Shown piece after piece: positions 26,264 to 37,608 of a stretch of DNA of 64,000 bases. A program made the position numbers and the translations under genes. How positions within the stretch are numbered: position 1 is the stretch's first letter; each line of letters begins with the position of its first letter. Below the pieces are notes generated by a model. That model was given only the letters and a program-made list of their open reading frames with translations, had not been told where the DNA came from and ran no database searches. Source of the stretch: Lepidurus packardi (lineage: Eukaryota; Arthropoda; Branchiopoda; Notostraca; Triopsidae). The stretch spans positions 1 to 64,000 of the forward strand of contig JAKZAN010000069.1 in assembly GCA_023053545.1 (NCBI GenBank). Direction: 5' to 3'.

Positions 26264-27046
26264 ATGGCGACGACTCCATTTACATATAGCGTGGATGAAG
26301 AGACCGAGGAAGCGTTGAGCCCCGAAGCAGTTAAAGCGTTGAGAACGCATGAAAAGTCTCAACACACTCGTCAGGTGAACCGTATTCGTGGTGCAATTAG
26401 GCTCCGCGATCGACGGACAATTTTGAAAGGCTTACGAGCCCGATTGACAGAGCACTTCGAGAACGGCCTCGCTTTGAACGAAAATTATCAAAGCACATCA
26501 GGCCAGAATCAAGATGGATGGGCGCAGAAGTTCCGCGAAGAGCACATGGCTTGCAAAAGGGAACTAGATGAACACCTGGCTGCAAGAGTATCCTCAATCG
26601 TGTCATGCTCAAGTATGAATTCTCTGGAAAGCCTCGAGGACCAAGATGCCCCGCAGCTACAGAGGAATACATTGGCGAAAGAGCAAACCGTGGCAGCCGA
26701 AATGGCAAGTCAACAGGCCCGAGGTATCGAGTCCGCGCTGGATCGTGGTGCAGCTCAAACCGTGGAAGTTTACCAGCAGAGCAACGAAATCCCACCGAGT
26801 GACGCGCAACGTGAGGATGTAGACCTGGAGGGCTTAAGCGTTTATTTACTACGTAGAGACGCGCAAATCGAGAAGCTGAAGGCCCAGCTAGAAGAGCAAC
26901 GCGTGCTGGGGACGATGGTGGAGCGTTTGGAAGAGGGTCAGGATATGCCTGGTGTCGTTGCTTCAGCGAGAGAGGGACGAAAGACGAGCGTTAGAAGCGA
27001 GGGTGAAAGTGGAAGACTCACTGAGGCGAACGCAGCCGTTAGCTAG
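26264..27046 (+). pseudogene. BEL/Pao gag, N-terminal part
   Basis: The first gag segment, starting at the first ATG after the primer-binding site (GCCATGG context), encodes 260 residues before a stop. It is charged and helical with many Glu, Lys, Arg and Gln, including a likely coiled coil near the end (EKLKAQLEEQ). A long N-terminal helical part is usual for BEL gag. Past about 26950 the natural reading probably moves to another frame, where a coiled-coil segment and then the gag core continue, so the last ~30 codons here are likely out of frame. The upstream extension of this frame through the LTR is not considered coding. Confidence 0.75.
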
Positions 27047-27470
27047 GCCTTACGTCACTCGCCCTACGGCCCAACATCCCGGTCCTAGCAACGCAAATGC
27101 AGCAATTCCACGTCGATGCAGGGTCACAGCCACTACCGATGACGACCGCTGGATCTACGAAGAGGACGAGCAGCGTGTTGGAGATTCCCAGGTCACATGC
27201 CACGCACCGAAGTTGGACAAAACGAAGTTCGACGGGGACCCAAAGAATTGGCCCATGTTTATATCCTCCTTTCGCGCGATGATTGATTCCATGCGCTGGT
27301 CGGACGCAATCAAATTGACCTACCTGAAAGAGCTATTGACGGATGAAGTACGAAAATCCATCGCTGTTACGCTGTGCCGCCCCGCCCTCTATCGGAGAGC
27401 ACTAGAGGAATTGCATCGTAAATATGGGCATCCGTTTTGTTTGCGCGTGCCTACACCGACGCGTTATTAG
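26952..27470 (+). pseudogene. BEL/Pao gag, central part (DUF1759-like)
   Basis: Second gag segment in a different frame from the first. It runs from a coiled-coil stretch (LLQRERDERRALEAR) into a core, KLDKTKFDGDPKNWPMFISS, typical of the DUF1759 gag domain of BEL/Pao elements, followed by the ELHRKYGHP helix. It has no ATG at the start, so it is a continuation after a frameshift near 26950 and not an independent gene. A second frameshift near 27431-27440 moves the reading to the next frame (FARAYTDALLAIEP). The end of this open frame is therefore out of register. Confidence 0.8.
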
Positions 27471-29683
27471 CCATTGAGCCAATGCGAAAGGAAGACAACG
27501 CGGTTTTGAGAAGGTTCGCCGGCGAAGTACACGAGACTGTTTCGACGTTGGTGGAGTACAACTTCACGAGTGAGTTGGACTCTGGTGGTACTCTCTCGCA
27601 GCTTGTGGATAAGCTTCCGGAGCGTTTCCGAGACAAATGGGGCAAGCGGGTATGGTAGGCCCAACCGGAAATCCTGAATCTGGTCCATTTCGACATCTTC
27701 CTTGAAGAGCTCGTAATGAGCAGAAAGGTGGTGCGTGTTACCGAGCAAGCCGTGAAACCAGCCAGCAGCGGGCAAAAATCGCGTCAGATCAACGGCCAGC
27801 AACCACGCGTGCACAATGTCCGGCAAGAAGAAATAGAGCAAGGGTGCCAAGCGTGCACGGAACCTGGTCACCTACTGAAAACCTGCAATACCTTTAAAGC
27901 CCTAAGCCCCGACAAGCGTTTATCCCTGGTAAAGGACAGCGGACTCTGTTTTTCTTGTTTGGGACGGAACCATCGAAGCAGAGAATGCCGCCGAAAAACG
28001 AAATGCGACGTGGAGGGATGTGAACGGAAGCATCATCAGTTACTACACGGATCCACAAATAAGACACATGTCTCTGCTCAAGAACGGTCGGGCGAGCCCA
28101 GCGTGAACGCGACTCAACACCACGTTACTACGATGTCATCGTTGCTGCCCGTCGTTCCAGTATGCATACGTAACGGAACTCGTACGCTCTACACGCACGC
28201 CCTGTTGGATCCGGGAAGTGACCGGTCACTCATTCGAAGCGACGCTGCCCGTAAGCTACGACTGAAAGGCCCGAACATTCGGATTCGTCCTCGCACATTT
28301 CACGGACAAGACCCGGTCATTCACAGCACGGCAAAAAACTACACTATCTCGTCCGTCGACGGAACGTTTACATCCCAGATGGAAAGGACCTTGGTGGTAC
28401 CGCGCCTAACCGGAGCCGACAGACGACTCAACCTAAAGAAGTTAGCTGAGCAGTATGACCACCTTAAGGATTTACCGCTTCCGTCAGATGTTCCTGAGTC
28501 CATTACCCTCCTTTTGGGAACGGATGCGACGATCTACGCTCATGAACAATTGGCAATTGTGAAGCCCGCGAAAGGAGCCTCGATGCCGGCAGCTGTGTTA
28601 ACTCCTTTCGGTTGGACCCTGTTCGGCCCCGCCCAGATCCAAGGGGCGAGCTCGATCCAAAATTCGGCCATGACGATAAGCGCGTACGAGGTGCTCGAAG
28701 AGCCGAACGATTTGGTGAAGACCTTGTGGGACACCGACCTTCTTGGAATCACCGCGCCAGCGCCACAGTCGGCCGACGATCAGCGAGCGGTACGCCTTCT
28801 CGAAGAGACGACTCGCAAAGTCGGCAACCGCTACGAAACAGGGCTGCTGTGGAAGCAGGACAAGCCCAACCTGCCCAACAACTACGGTCATGCCTTGCAC
28901 CGCTTCTTACAATTGGAGCGCCGTCTTACAAAAGATCCGGGGTTGGCCGAAAGATCAGAAGAGATCATAGGCGAATATGTGAAGTACGGTTTTGCGAGGG
29001 TTGTGGAGGAGCCACGGAACGCAGAGGTGGGCAAAGTATGGTATTTACCGCACCATGCAGTCGTGAGTCCTCACAAGCCCGGAAAGGTCCGCATGGTTTT
29101 TGACGCGTCGGCGCGCCATCAAGGGACAAGCCTGAACGACGCCTTGCTAAAGGGTCCGGACCTGTCGACCAACCTAGTCGACATTTTACTCAAGTTCAGA
29201 TTGCAGCAGGTCGCAGTTGCCGCCGATATAGAGAAAATGTACCATCAGGTACGGGTCCGCGAATCTGACCAGTCTGCGCTTCGTTTCCTGTGGAGGTCAC
29301 ACGGGTCGACCGAAGCACCTGCGACGTACCAGATGATGGTTCATGTCTTTGGTGCCGTTTCTTCGCCAACGACCTTCATCAATGCTCTACAACGTACGGC
29401 CAAAGACCATCGGCAGGAACATCCAGAAGCCGCGGAAAGGGTGTTCACGAACGTATACGTGGACAATTTCCTTGATTCCTGTGAAACTGTCGAAGAAGCG
29501 GAAAGAATCTCCTTGGAAATGACTGAGCTTCTCGCTAGAGGGGGATTCCGCCTTACTAAATGGATCTCAACGTCGCGATCAGTCATGGAAAAGATCCCAA
29601 AGTCAGAATGGTTGGATGGGCACGATGGATCTAGCGCGCGACCCTCTACCGACCGAACGGATATTGGGACTCTGGTGGAATAG
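27437..29683 (+). pseudogene. BEL/Pao gag C-terminus, zinc knuckles, protease and RT
   Basis: One frame, broken by an in-frame TAG at 27656-27658. After the gag C-terminus come two CX2CX4HX4C zinc knuckles (about 27845-27990) and a further Cys/His cluster. The aspartic protease motif (LLDPGS) follows, with Pro (codon 28211-28213) where the active site normally has Ser. The RT follows with KVRMVFDAS, LNDALLKGPD, motif A ADIEKMYHQV, then YVDN (29456-29467) in place of the usual YVDD, so a catalytic Asp is replaced by Asn. The frame ends soon after, because a frameshift near 29610-29625 puts the downstream domains in another frame. The nonsense codon and both active-site changes argue that this copy is dead. 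Confidence 0.9.
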
Positions 29684-32066
29684 CCAAGAAGACGTGTTCT
29701 CGTTCCGACCGGAGATCGGGACCGAGGCGAGGCTGAAGCGGGAAATCTTGAGCGAGATCGCTAAGATATACGACCCGCTGGGGTTCCTCGCGCCCGTCGT
29801 CCTCTTTGCCAAGATCCTTCTTCAAACTCTGTGGCGCCACGGCACTGAGTGGAATGAAGAACCACCACCTGAGCTCCTGACGACATGGCAGGAATGGTGT
29901 CTAAGCCTGTCACCTATCGAAGGCCTGAAGATCCCGCGGTGCATACAGACCGACCCCCAGCAAGTACCTGCTTAGCTCCACGTCTTTACCGACGCGTCGG
30001 AACAGGGATATGGAGCAGTTGCCTACCTGCGCCTTCAGATGGGTAACGGATGGGAAAGGAAGTTCACCATGAGTAAGTCTCGAGTTTCGCCCATAAAACA
30101 CCTGACCATACCCCGGCTCGAACTGTCTGGAGCAGTCATCGGCGTCCGCTTGGCTAAGACCATCTGCCAAAGCCTAGGAATATCGATTCACGAAGCGATC
30201 TTTTGGACGGACTCGCAAACTACCCTGCAGTGGATATGCAGCCGGAAGAGGCGTTTCCACGCGTTTGTCGGGAATCGCGTCGGAGAGATACTCGAAACAA
30301 CAAGGGCGCAGCAGTGGCGCCATGTCCCGGGTAAGGTCAACCCAGCCGACCAGTGTAGCCGGGGTGTCACCGCCGCCGTGTGGGATAGCGAAAACTGGTT
30401 CCACGGGCCCACATTTCTGAGTGAGGCGGAAGAAAACTGGCCGCCCAGGAAGTTGGTCGCAGAACCCGAAGATGACCCGGAAATGGTCGCCGAGTCATGG
30501 ATTGGCGCCATAACTGTGAGCGAGGAAGAATGTGCTGTGGGCCAGTTCCTAAAGGGGAGGTCATCACTGACGGCAGCCCTGCGCATCATCGCGCTCATCT
30601 TGCGATTCTACGATAGGTTGAAGACATCCCACAGTGCCAACGGAAATGGAGACCCCAATCCTCACCACGCACCCCGTGCACCAGGAGGTGGAAAATTAGC
30701 GAGATTGAGGGCGGTGGAGCTGGCAAAGGCCTTGGCAGCGTGCGTAAAGATGGGGCAACACGCTGTATTTGCTAAAGAAATTAAACAGCTCAAGAAAGCC
30801 GAACCCATCGCGCCCAATTCACGTTTGGCCAAGCTTAACCCGTACCTGGACGACGGCGGTATTTTACGAAGTCGTGGGCGCATAGAGAATGCAGCGGTGG
30901 ATACCGCCATGAAGAACCCCATTATTCTCTCGCCAGATGTCGAAATTACCCGCTTGATCATTGGAGGAGCGCACGAGAGGCTATACCATGCCTCCAGTGA
31001 CAGGACACTTCACGAGCTGCACCAGCAGTATTGGATCCTGAGGGGCCGACAAGCGGTGCGTAATTATGTTACTAAGTGTCCCCGCTGCCGAAAAGACACC
31101 GCACAACCGGCAATCCCGCTCATGGCCCCGCTCCCTCAACACCGGCTGCAAGCGCACGCCCCTCCGTTCACCAACACGGGAGTGGACTATTTCGGCCCTT
31201 GGAATGTTACGGTATTCCGGAGGTCCGTGAAGAGATACGGATGTCTCTTTACGTGTCTTGTGACTCGGGCCGTGCACATCGAAGTCGCCCATTCCCTCGA
31301 CGCAGAATCATTCCTAATGGCTTTTCAACGCTTCTGCGATTGGCGTGGAAGGCCGAAAGTCGTGTATTCCGACAATGGCACAAATCTGGTTGCAGGAGAG
31401 CGGGAGCTGTGGGAGGCCGTTAAGAATTGGAACGAAGGCAAGATCGCTTCGGCACTGGCAGAGGACCTCATCGAGTGGCATTTCTCACCACAGGCGGCCC
31501 CCCATTTCGGCGGCGTATGGGAACGACTGGTGCGGTCAGCAAAGAGTGCCCTGAAGAAAATCCTCAACGGCCGAGCCCTAACGGATGACGTCCTGGTCAC
31601 CGCAATGGCAGGGGTCGAAGCATTACTGAATGGGAGACCACTAACCCATGTGAGTGTTGACCCACACGAGCCAGAGCCTCTGACACCGAACCATTTTTTG
31701 CTCGGCCGTGCCAACACCAGCATCCCGTTAGACGTCCCCGAGTTCGGCGAAGTCAGCATGCGAAAGAGATGGAGGGCATCTCAAGCCCTCATCAACGAGT
31801 TTTGGAAGAGGTGGTTAAGGGAGTATGTGCCATCCCTAATTGAACGAAGAAAGTGGCTGGTACCTAGGCGAAACCTGCAACCCAACGACATCATGCTAGT
31901 AGTGGATGTCAACGCCCCTCGAAACCACTGGCTCCTAGGCAGAATTGTACGAATTTTTCCTGGGCAGGACGGTCTCACTCGTACGGCACTGGTGCGTACG
32001 AGGAACGGCGAAGCCGTGCGCCCAGCAGCGAAGTTATGCCTGTTGGAAGCGGCCATCCAGGAATAG
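29616..32066 (+). pseudogene. BEL/Pao pol: A17 peptidase region, RNase H, integrase
   Basis: Continuation of pol after the frameshift near 29615, with an in-frame TAG at 29973-29975. Order: ARDPLPTERILGLWWN and IYDPLGFLAPVVLFAK (Pao peptidase A17 region); the RNase H start HVFTDASEQGYGAVAY just after the stop; an integrase zinc-binding HX4H...CPRC region; and the integrase core with Asp (31185-31187), Asp (31371-31373) and Glu (31521-31523). The two core spacings are 62 and 50 codons. The C-terminal RRKWLVPRRNLQPNDIMLVV and NHWLLGRI region matches DUF5641. The integrase part is uninterrupted. The stop codon is 29 bases before the 3' LTR, leaving no room for env. Confidence 0.92.
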
Positions 32067-32083
32067 TTACTGGGTCCAGTAAC
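32066..32083 (+). repeat. Inverted repeat between pol stop and polypurine tract
   Basis: GTTACTGGGTCCAGTAAC has 8-bp arms around a 2-bp centre (or a 7-bp stem with loop GGTC). It starts at the last base of the pol stop codon and abuts the polypurine tract. Confidence 0.7.
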
Positions 32084-32094
32084 GGGGGCGGGGG
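32084..32094 (+). promoter_or_regulatory. Polypurine tract of the BEL/Pao element
   Basis: GGGGGCGGGGG directly upstream of the 3' LTR. It is expected to prime plus-strand DNA synthesis. One C interrupts the purine run. Confidence 0.8.
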
Positions 32095-32318
32095 TGTTCC
32101 GGATGGAACAGGAGAATACGAAAGAAGGAATATGGTTGCGCGACGGGCCCTAGATCGCCCCTGGCTGCACGTGCTCGCGAAGGGAGTTCTGGTGTACCTG
32201 AGCGCCAGTCAAGTCAATGTCAAAGTCTCGTATGGTTGTAACCGAGTTTCCTGTGAGCAATACACGTGCAAGGTTTTTCCTGCACAAGACCACAACGCTG
32301 TTCCTTCATTCCGTTACA
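32095..32318 (+). repeat. 3' LTR of the BEL/Pao element
   Basis: A 224-bp copy of the 5' LTR with six substitutions and no indel. The right flank starts GTCAGTAATTC, whereas the left flank ends ATTACTG, so there is no direct target duplication. Confidence 0.95.
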
Positions 32319-34404
32319 GTCAGTAATTCATGAATTAAGTCAGTAATTCATGAATTAAGTCAGTAATTCATGATTTAAATCAGTAATTAATTAATTAAAT
32401 CATAAATCATGAATTCATTAAGTCAGTAATTCATTAATTAAGTCATTAATTCATGAATTCATTAATGAAGTCGGTAATTCATTAAGGAATCAATAATTCA
32501 TAAATTAAGTCAGTAATTCATGAATTAAGTCAGTAATTCATGAATTAAGTCCGTAGTTATTTAATTAAGTCAGTAATTTATTAATTAAGTAATTAATTCA
32601 TGAATTAAGTCAGTAATTAGTTAATTAAATCAGTAATTCATGAATTAAGTCAGTAATTCATGAATTAAGTCAGTAATTATGAATTAAGTCAGTAATTCAT
32701 GAATTAAGTCAGTAGTTCATGAATTAAGTCAGTAATTCATGAATTAAGTCACAAATTCGTTAAATAGGTCAGTAATTCATGAATTAAGTCAGTAATTCAT
32801 GAATTAAGTCAATAATTCATGAACTTAGTGAGTAATTCATGAATTATGTGAGTAATTCATGAAATAAGTCAGTAGTTCATGAATTAAGGCAGTATTTCAT
32901 GAATTAAGTCAGTATTTCATGAATTCAGTCAGTAATTCATGAATTAAGTCAGTAATTCATGAATTAAGTCAGTAATTCATGAATTCAGTCATTAATTCAT
33001 GAATTAAGTCAGTAATTCATGAATTAAGTCAGTAATTCATGAATTAGGTCAGTAATTATGAATTAAGTCAGTAATTCTTGAATTAAGTCAGTAATTCATG
33101 AATTAAGTCAGTAAGTCATGAATTAAGTCAATAATTCATGAATTAAGTCAGTAGTTCATGAATTAAGTCAGTAGTTCCTGAATTAAGTCAGTTAATTCAT
33201 GAATAAAGTCTGTAATTTATGAATTAAGTCATTAATTTATTAACTAAGTCCGTAATTATTTAAATAAGTCAGTAATTTATGATTCAATTCATTAATTCAT
33301 GAACTATTTCAGTAATTCATTATTTAAGTCAGGAATTCATTAATTAAGTCAGTTATTCATGAAATATGTCATTAATTCATGAATTAAGTCAATAGTTCAA
33401 GAATTAAGTCAGAAATGCATGAATTAAGTGAGTAATTCATGAATTAAGTGAGTAATTCGTGAATTAAGTAAGTAGTTCATGAATTAAGTCAGTATTTCAT
33501 GAATTAAGTCAGTATTTCATGAAGTAAGTCAGCAAGTCATGAATTAAGTCAGTAATTCATGAATTAAGTCAGTAATTCATGAATTAAGTCAGTAATTTAT
33601 TAATTAAGTAATTAATTCATGAATTAAGTTAGTGATTCATGAATTAAGTCAGTAATTATGAATTAATTCAGTAATTCATGAATTAAGTCAGTAGTTCATG
33701 AATTAAGTCAATAATTCATGAATTAAGTCACAAATTCGTTAAATAGGTCAGTAATTCATGAATTAAGTCAGTAATTCATGAATTAAGTCAATAATTCATG
33801 AACTTAGTGAGTAATTCATGAATTATGTGAGTAATTCATGAAATAAGTCAGTAGTTCATGAATTAAGGCAGTATTTCATGAACTAAGTCAGTATTTCATG
33901 AATTAAGTCAGTAATTCATGAATTAAGTCAGTAATTAGTTAATTAAGTCAGTAATTCATGAATTAAGTCAGTAATTTATGAATTAAGTCAGTAATTTATG
34001 AATTAAGTCAGTAATTCATGAATTAAGTCAGTAATTCATAAATTAAGTCAGTAATTCATGAATTAAGTCAGTAATTAGTTAATTAAGTCAGTAGTTCATG
34101 AATTAAGTCAGTAATTCATGAATTAAGTCAGTAATTATGAATTAAGTCAGTAATACATGAATTAAGTCAGTAATTCATGAATTAAGTCAGTAGTTCATGA
34201 ATTAAGTCAGTAATTCATGAATTAAGTCAGTAGTTCATGAATTAAGTCAGTATTTTGTGAATTTAGTAGGTATTTCATGAATTAAGTCAGTAATTCATGA
34301 ATTAAGTCAGTAATTAGTTAATTAAGTCAGTAATTCATGAATTAAGTCAGTAATTAGTTAATTAAGTCAGTAATTCATGAATTAAGTCAGTAATTCATGA
34401 ATTA
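32319..34404 (-). repeat. SatA satellite array, inverted orientation
   Basis: About 2.1 kb of SatA read as its reverse complement (CAGTAATTCATGAATTAAGT on the plus strand). The same higher-order marker block seen in the left arrays occurs here inverted (about 33230-33335, with CCGTAATTATTTAAATAAGT and TTCATGAACTATTTCAG). This shows that the array itself is inverted relative to 1-26008. No gene is visible. Confidence 0.95.
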
Positions 34405-37055
34405 GTTTAAACCAGTTTAGACCTGTTTAGGCCTGCTTTAACCCAGTTTAAGCCAGTTAAAAACGGTTTAAACCAGTTTATAAACTAGCTTAAACAAGCT
34501 TAGACCTGTTAAAAAAATTGAAACCAGTCTGAACTAGTATAAACCAGTTTAAACCAGTTTAGACCTGTGTAAACCAGTTTATACCATTTAGAACCAGTTT
34601 AGACCTGTTTACACCGGTATAAACCAGTTTATAAACTAGCTTAAACCAGTTTATACCTGTGTAAACCAGTTTAAACCAGTTTGAACTAGTATAAACAAGT
34701 TTAAACCAGTGTAACACAGTTAATAAACTAGTTTAAACCAGTTTATACCTGTTTAGGCCTGGTTTAAACCAGTTTAAGCAAGTTAAAAAAGGTTTCAACC
34801 AGTTTATAAACTAGTTTAAACAAGCTTAGACCTGTTAAAAAAATTTAAACCAGCTTGAACTAGTATAAACCAGTTTAAACCAGTTTAGACCTGTGTAAAC
34901 CAGTTTATACCAGTTAAAACCAGTTTAGACCTGTTTACACCGGTATAAACCAGTTTATAATCTAGTTCTAACCAGTTTAAACCAGATTAAGCCAGTTTTA
35001 ACCGGTTTAAACCAGTTTGAACTAGTATAAACCAGTTTAAACAAACCAGTTTTAAACTAGCTTAAACCAGTTTGAACTAGTATAAACCAGTTTAAAACAG
35101 TTTATAAACTAGTTTAAACCAGTTTAGACCTGCTTAAACCAGTTTAAACCAGTTTAGACCTGCTTAAACCAGTTTAAACAAGTTTAAGCCAGTTTTTAAA
35201 CTATTTTAACCGGTTTAAACCGGTTTAAACCAGTTCAAACCCGTTTATAAACTATATTAAACCAGTTTATACCTTTTTGAACCAGTTTAAACCAGTTTAC
35301 ACCAGTTTAAACCAGTTAAAACCAGTTCATAAACTAGTTTAAACCAGATCAGACATGTTTAACCGGTTTAAACCAGTTTGAACTAGAATAAACCAGTTTA
35401 TAAACTACCTTAAACCAGTTTCGACCTGTGTTAACCAGTTTAAACCAGTTAAATCCAATTTAGAACTGTTTACACCAGTTTAAACCATTTTATAAACTAG
35501 TTTAAACAAGTTTAGACCTGTTTATACCAGATTAAACCAGTTTAAGCCAGTTAAAACCGGTTTAATCCAGTTTTTAACGGGTTTAAACTAGTTTAAACCA
35601 GTTTAATCCAGTTGAAACCAGTTTAGCCAGTTAAAACTAGTTTAAACCAGTTTATAAACTAGTTTAGACCTGTCAAAAAAATTTAAACCAGTTTGAACTA
35701 GTATAAACCAGTTTTAACCTGCTTAGACCTGTGTAAACCAGTCTATACCAGTTAAAACCAGTTTAGACCTGTTTACACCGGTATAAACCAGTTTATAAAC
35801 TAGCTTAAATCAGTTTAGACCTGCTTAAACCAGTTTAAACCAGTTTAGACCTGCTTAAACCAGTTTAAACCAGTTTAAGCCAGTTTTTAAACTATTTTAA
35901 CCGGTTTAAACCGGTTTAAACCAGTTCAAACCCGTTTATAAACTATATTAAACCAGTTTATACCTTTTTGAACCAGTTTAAACCAGTTTACACCAGTTTA
36001 AACCAGTTAAAACCAGTTCATAAACTAGTTTAAACCAGATAAGACCTGTTTAACCGGTTTAAACCAGTTTGAACTAGAATAAACCAGTTTATAAACTACC
36101 TTAAACCAGTTTCGACCTGTGTTAACCAGTCTAAACCAGTAAAATCCAGTTTAGAACTGTTTACACCAGTTTAAACCAGTTTATAAACTAGTTTAAACCA
36201 GTTTATAAACTAGTTTAAACCAGTTTATAAACTAGTTTAAACAAGTTTAGACCTGTTTAAACCAGATTAAACCAGTTTAAGCCAGTTAAAACCGGTTTAA
36301 TCCAGTTTTTTAACGGGTTTAAACTAGTTTAAACCAGCTTAATCCAGTTGAAACCAGTTTTAGCAGAGTTAAAACTAGTTTAAACCAGTTTATAAACTAG
36401 TTTAAACAAGTTTAGACCTGTGAAAAAATTTAAACCAGTTTGAACTAGTAAACCAGTTTAAACCAGTTTGAACTAGTATAAACCAGTTTAAACCAGTTTA
36501 GACCTGTGTAAACCTGTTTATACCAGTTAAAACCAGTTTAGACCTGTTTACACCGGTATAAACCAGTTTATAATCTAGTTTTTAACCAGTTTAAACCAGA
36601 TTAAGCCAGTTTTAACCGGTTTAAACCAGTTTGAACTAGTATAAACCAGTTTAAACAAACCAGTTTATAAACTAGCTTAAACCAGTTTAGACCTGTGTAA
36701 ACCAGTTTAAACCAGTTTGAACTAGTATGAACAAGTTTAAACCAGTGTAACACAGTTAATAAACTAGTTTAAACCAGTTTAGACCTGTTTAGGCCTGGTT
36801 TAAACCAGTTTAAGCAAGTTAAAAAAGGTTTCAACCAGTTTATAAACTAGTTTAAACAAGCTTAGACCTGTTAAAAAAATTTAAACCAGCTTGAACTAGT
36901 ATAAACCAGTTTAAACCAGATTAAGCCAGTTTTAACCTGTTTAAACCAGTTTGAACTAGTATAAACCAGTTTAAACAAACAGTTTATAAACTAGCTTAAA
37001 CCAGTTTAGACATGTGTAAACCAGTTTAAACCAGTTCAAACTAGTATAAACCAGG
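34405..37055 (+). repeat. SatB satellite array (10-bp CCAGTTTAAA motif), copy 1
   Basis: AT-rich array built on CCAGTTTAAA, with recurrent variants TAGACCTGTT, ATAAACTAGT, GAACTAGTAT and ACCGGTTTAA. The units vary from 9 to 12 bp, so the array is less regular than SatA. GTTTAAAC palindromes are frequent. It begins abruptly where inverted SatA ends (GAATTAG/TTTAAACC), and the array is part of a 3.2-kb duplicated block. No gene is visible. Confidence 0.93.
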
Positions 37056-37156
37056 TTTTTTTTTTTTTTTTTTTTTTTTTACTATTTAATCTCAGCGTGA
37101 GCAAAGCTCTTTGCCGATATTTATTTTCTTTTTTTTTCCAATTTTCTGTTTTACAA
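37056..37156 (-). mobile_element. Severely 5'-truncated retroelement stub with poly(A), minus strand
   Basis: About 100 bp of unique sequence flanked by the 10-bp direct repeat ATAAACCAGG (37046-37055 and 37157-37166). On the plus strand it starts with 25 T, so the element is on the minus strand with a poly(A) tail. Read on the minus strand, its 3' end has AATAAA (plus 37120-37125), 10 nt, then the inverted repeat GAGC-TTT-GCTC (plus 37099-37109), then ACG. This order matches the non-LTR tails in this window. It is too short to hold coding sequence; family assignment rests on tail design only. Confidence 0.75.
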
Positions 37157-37608
37157 ATAAACCAGGTTAAGTCAGTAATTTATGAATTAAGTCAGTAATT
37201 TATGAATTAAGTCAGTAATTCATGAATTAAGTCAGTAATTCATAAATTAAGTCAGTAATTCATGAATTAAGTCAGTAATTAGTTAATTAAGTCAGTAGTT
37301 CATGAATTAAGTCAGTAATTCATGAATTAAGTCAGTAATTATGAATTAAGTCAGTAATACATGAATTAAGTCAGTAATTCATGAATTAAGTCAGTAGTTC
37401 ATGAATTAAGTCAGTAATTCATGAATTAAGTCAGTAGTTCATGAATTAAGTCAGTATTTTGTGAATTTAGTAGGTATTTCATGAATTAAGTCAGTAATTC
37501 ATGAATTAAGTCAGTAATTAGTTAATTAAGTCAGTAATTCATGAATTAAGTCAGTAATTAGTTAATTAAGTCAGTAATTCATGAATTAAGTCAGTAATTC
37601 ATGAATTA
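37157..37608 (-). repeat. SatA array, inverted, start of duplicated block copy 2
   Basis: About 450 bp of inverted SatA duplicating 33963-34404 with the same variant order (including the unusual ATTTTGTGAATTTAGTAGGT monomer). It ends at the same SatA/SatB junction as copy 1. Confidence 0.9.

Larger units (their letters stand above)
26009..32318 (+). mobile_element. BEL/Pao LTR retrotransposon, complete but inactivated
   Basis: A 6310-bp element with two 224-bp LTRs (TGTTCC...TTACA). A primer-binding site follows the 5' LTR, and a polypurine tract precedes the 3' LTR. Internal order is gag, zinc knuckles, aspartic protease, RT, Pao-type A17 peptidase region, RNase H, integrase and a C-terminal DUF5641-like domain, which is diagnostic of BEL/Pao. 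There is no env-like gene. Three frameshifts and two in-frame stops interrupt the polyprotein, and protease and RT active-site residues are altered. The two LTRs differ at 6 of 224 positions, which indicates an old insertion or a recombinant element. The base composition is far more GC-rich than the flanking satellite. The flanks show no target-site duplication. Confidence 0.95.

Noticed and set aside
28540..31759. Minus-strand and alternate-frame ORFs over BEL pol
   Set aside because: They overlap the conserved pol domains in the coding frame and resemble nothing known.
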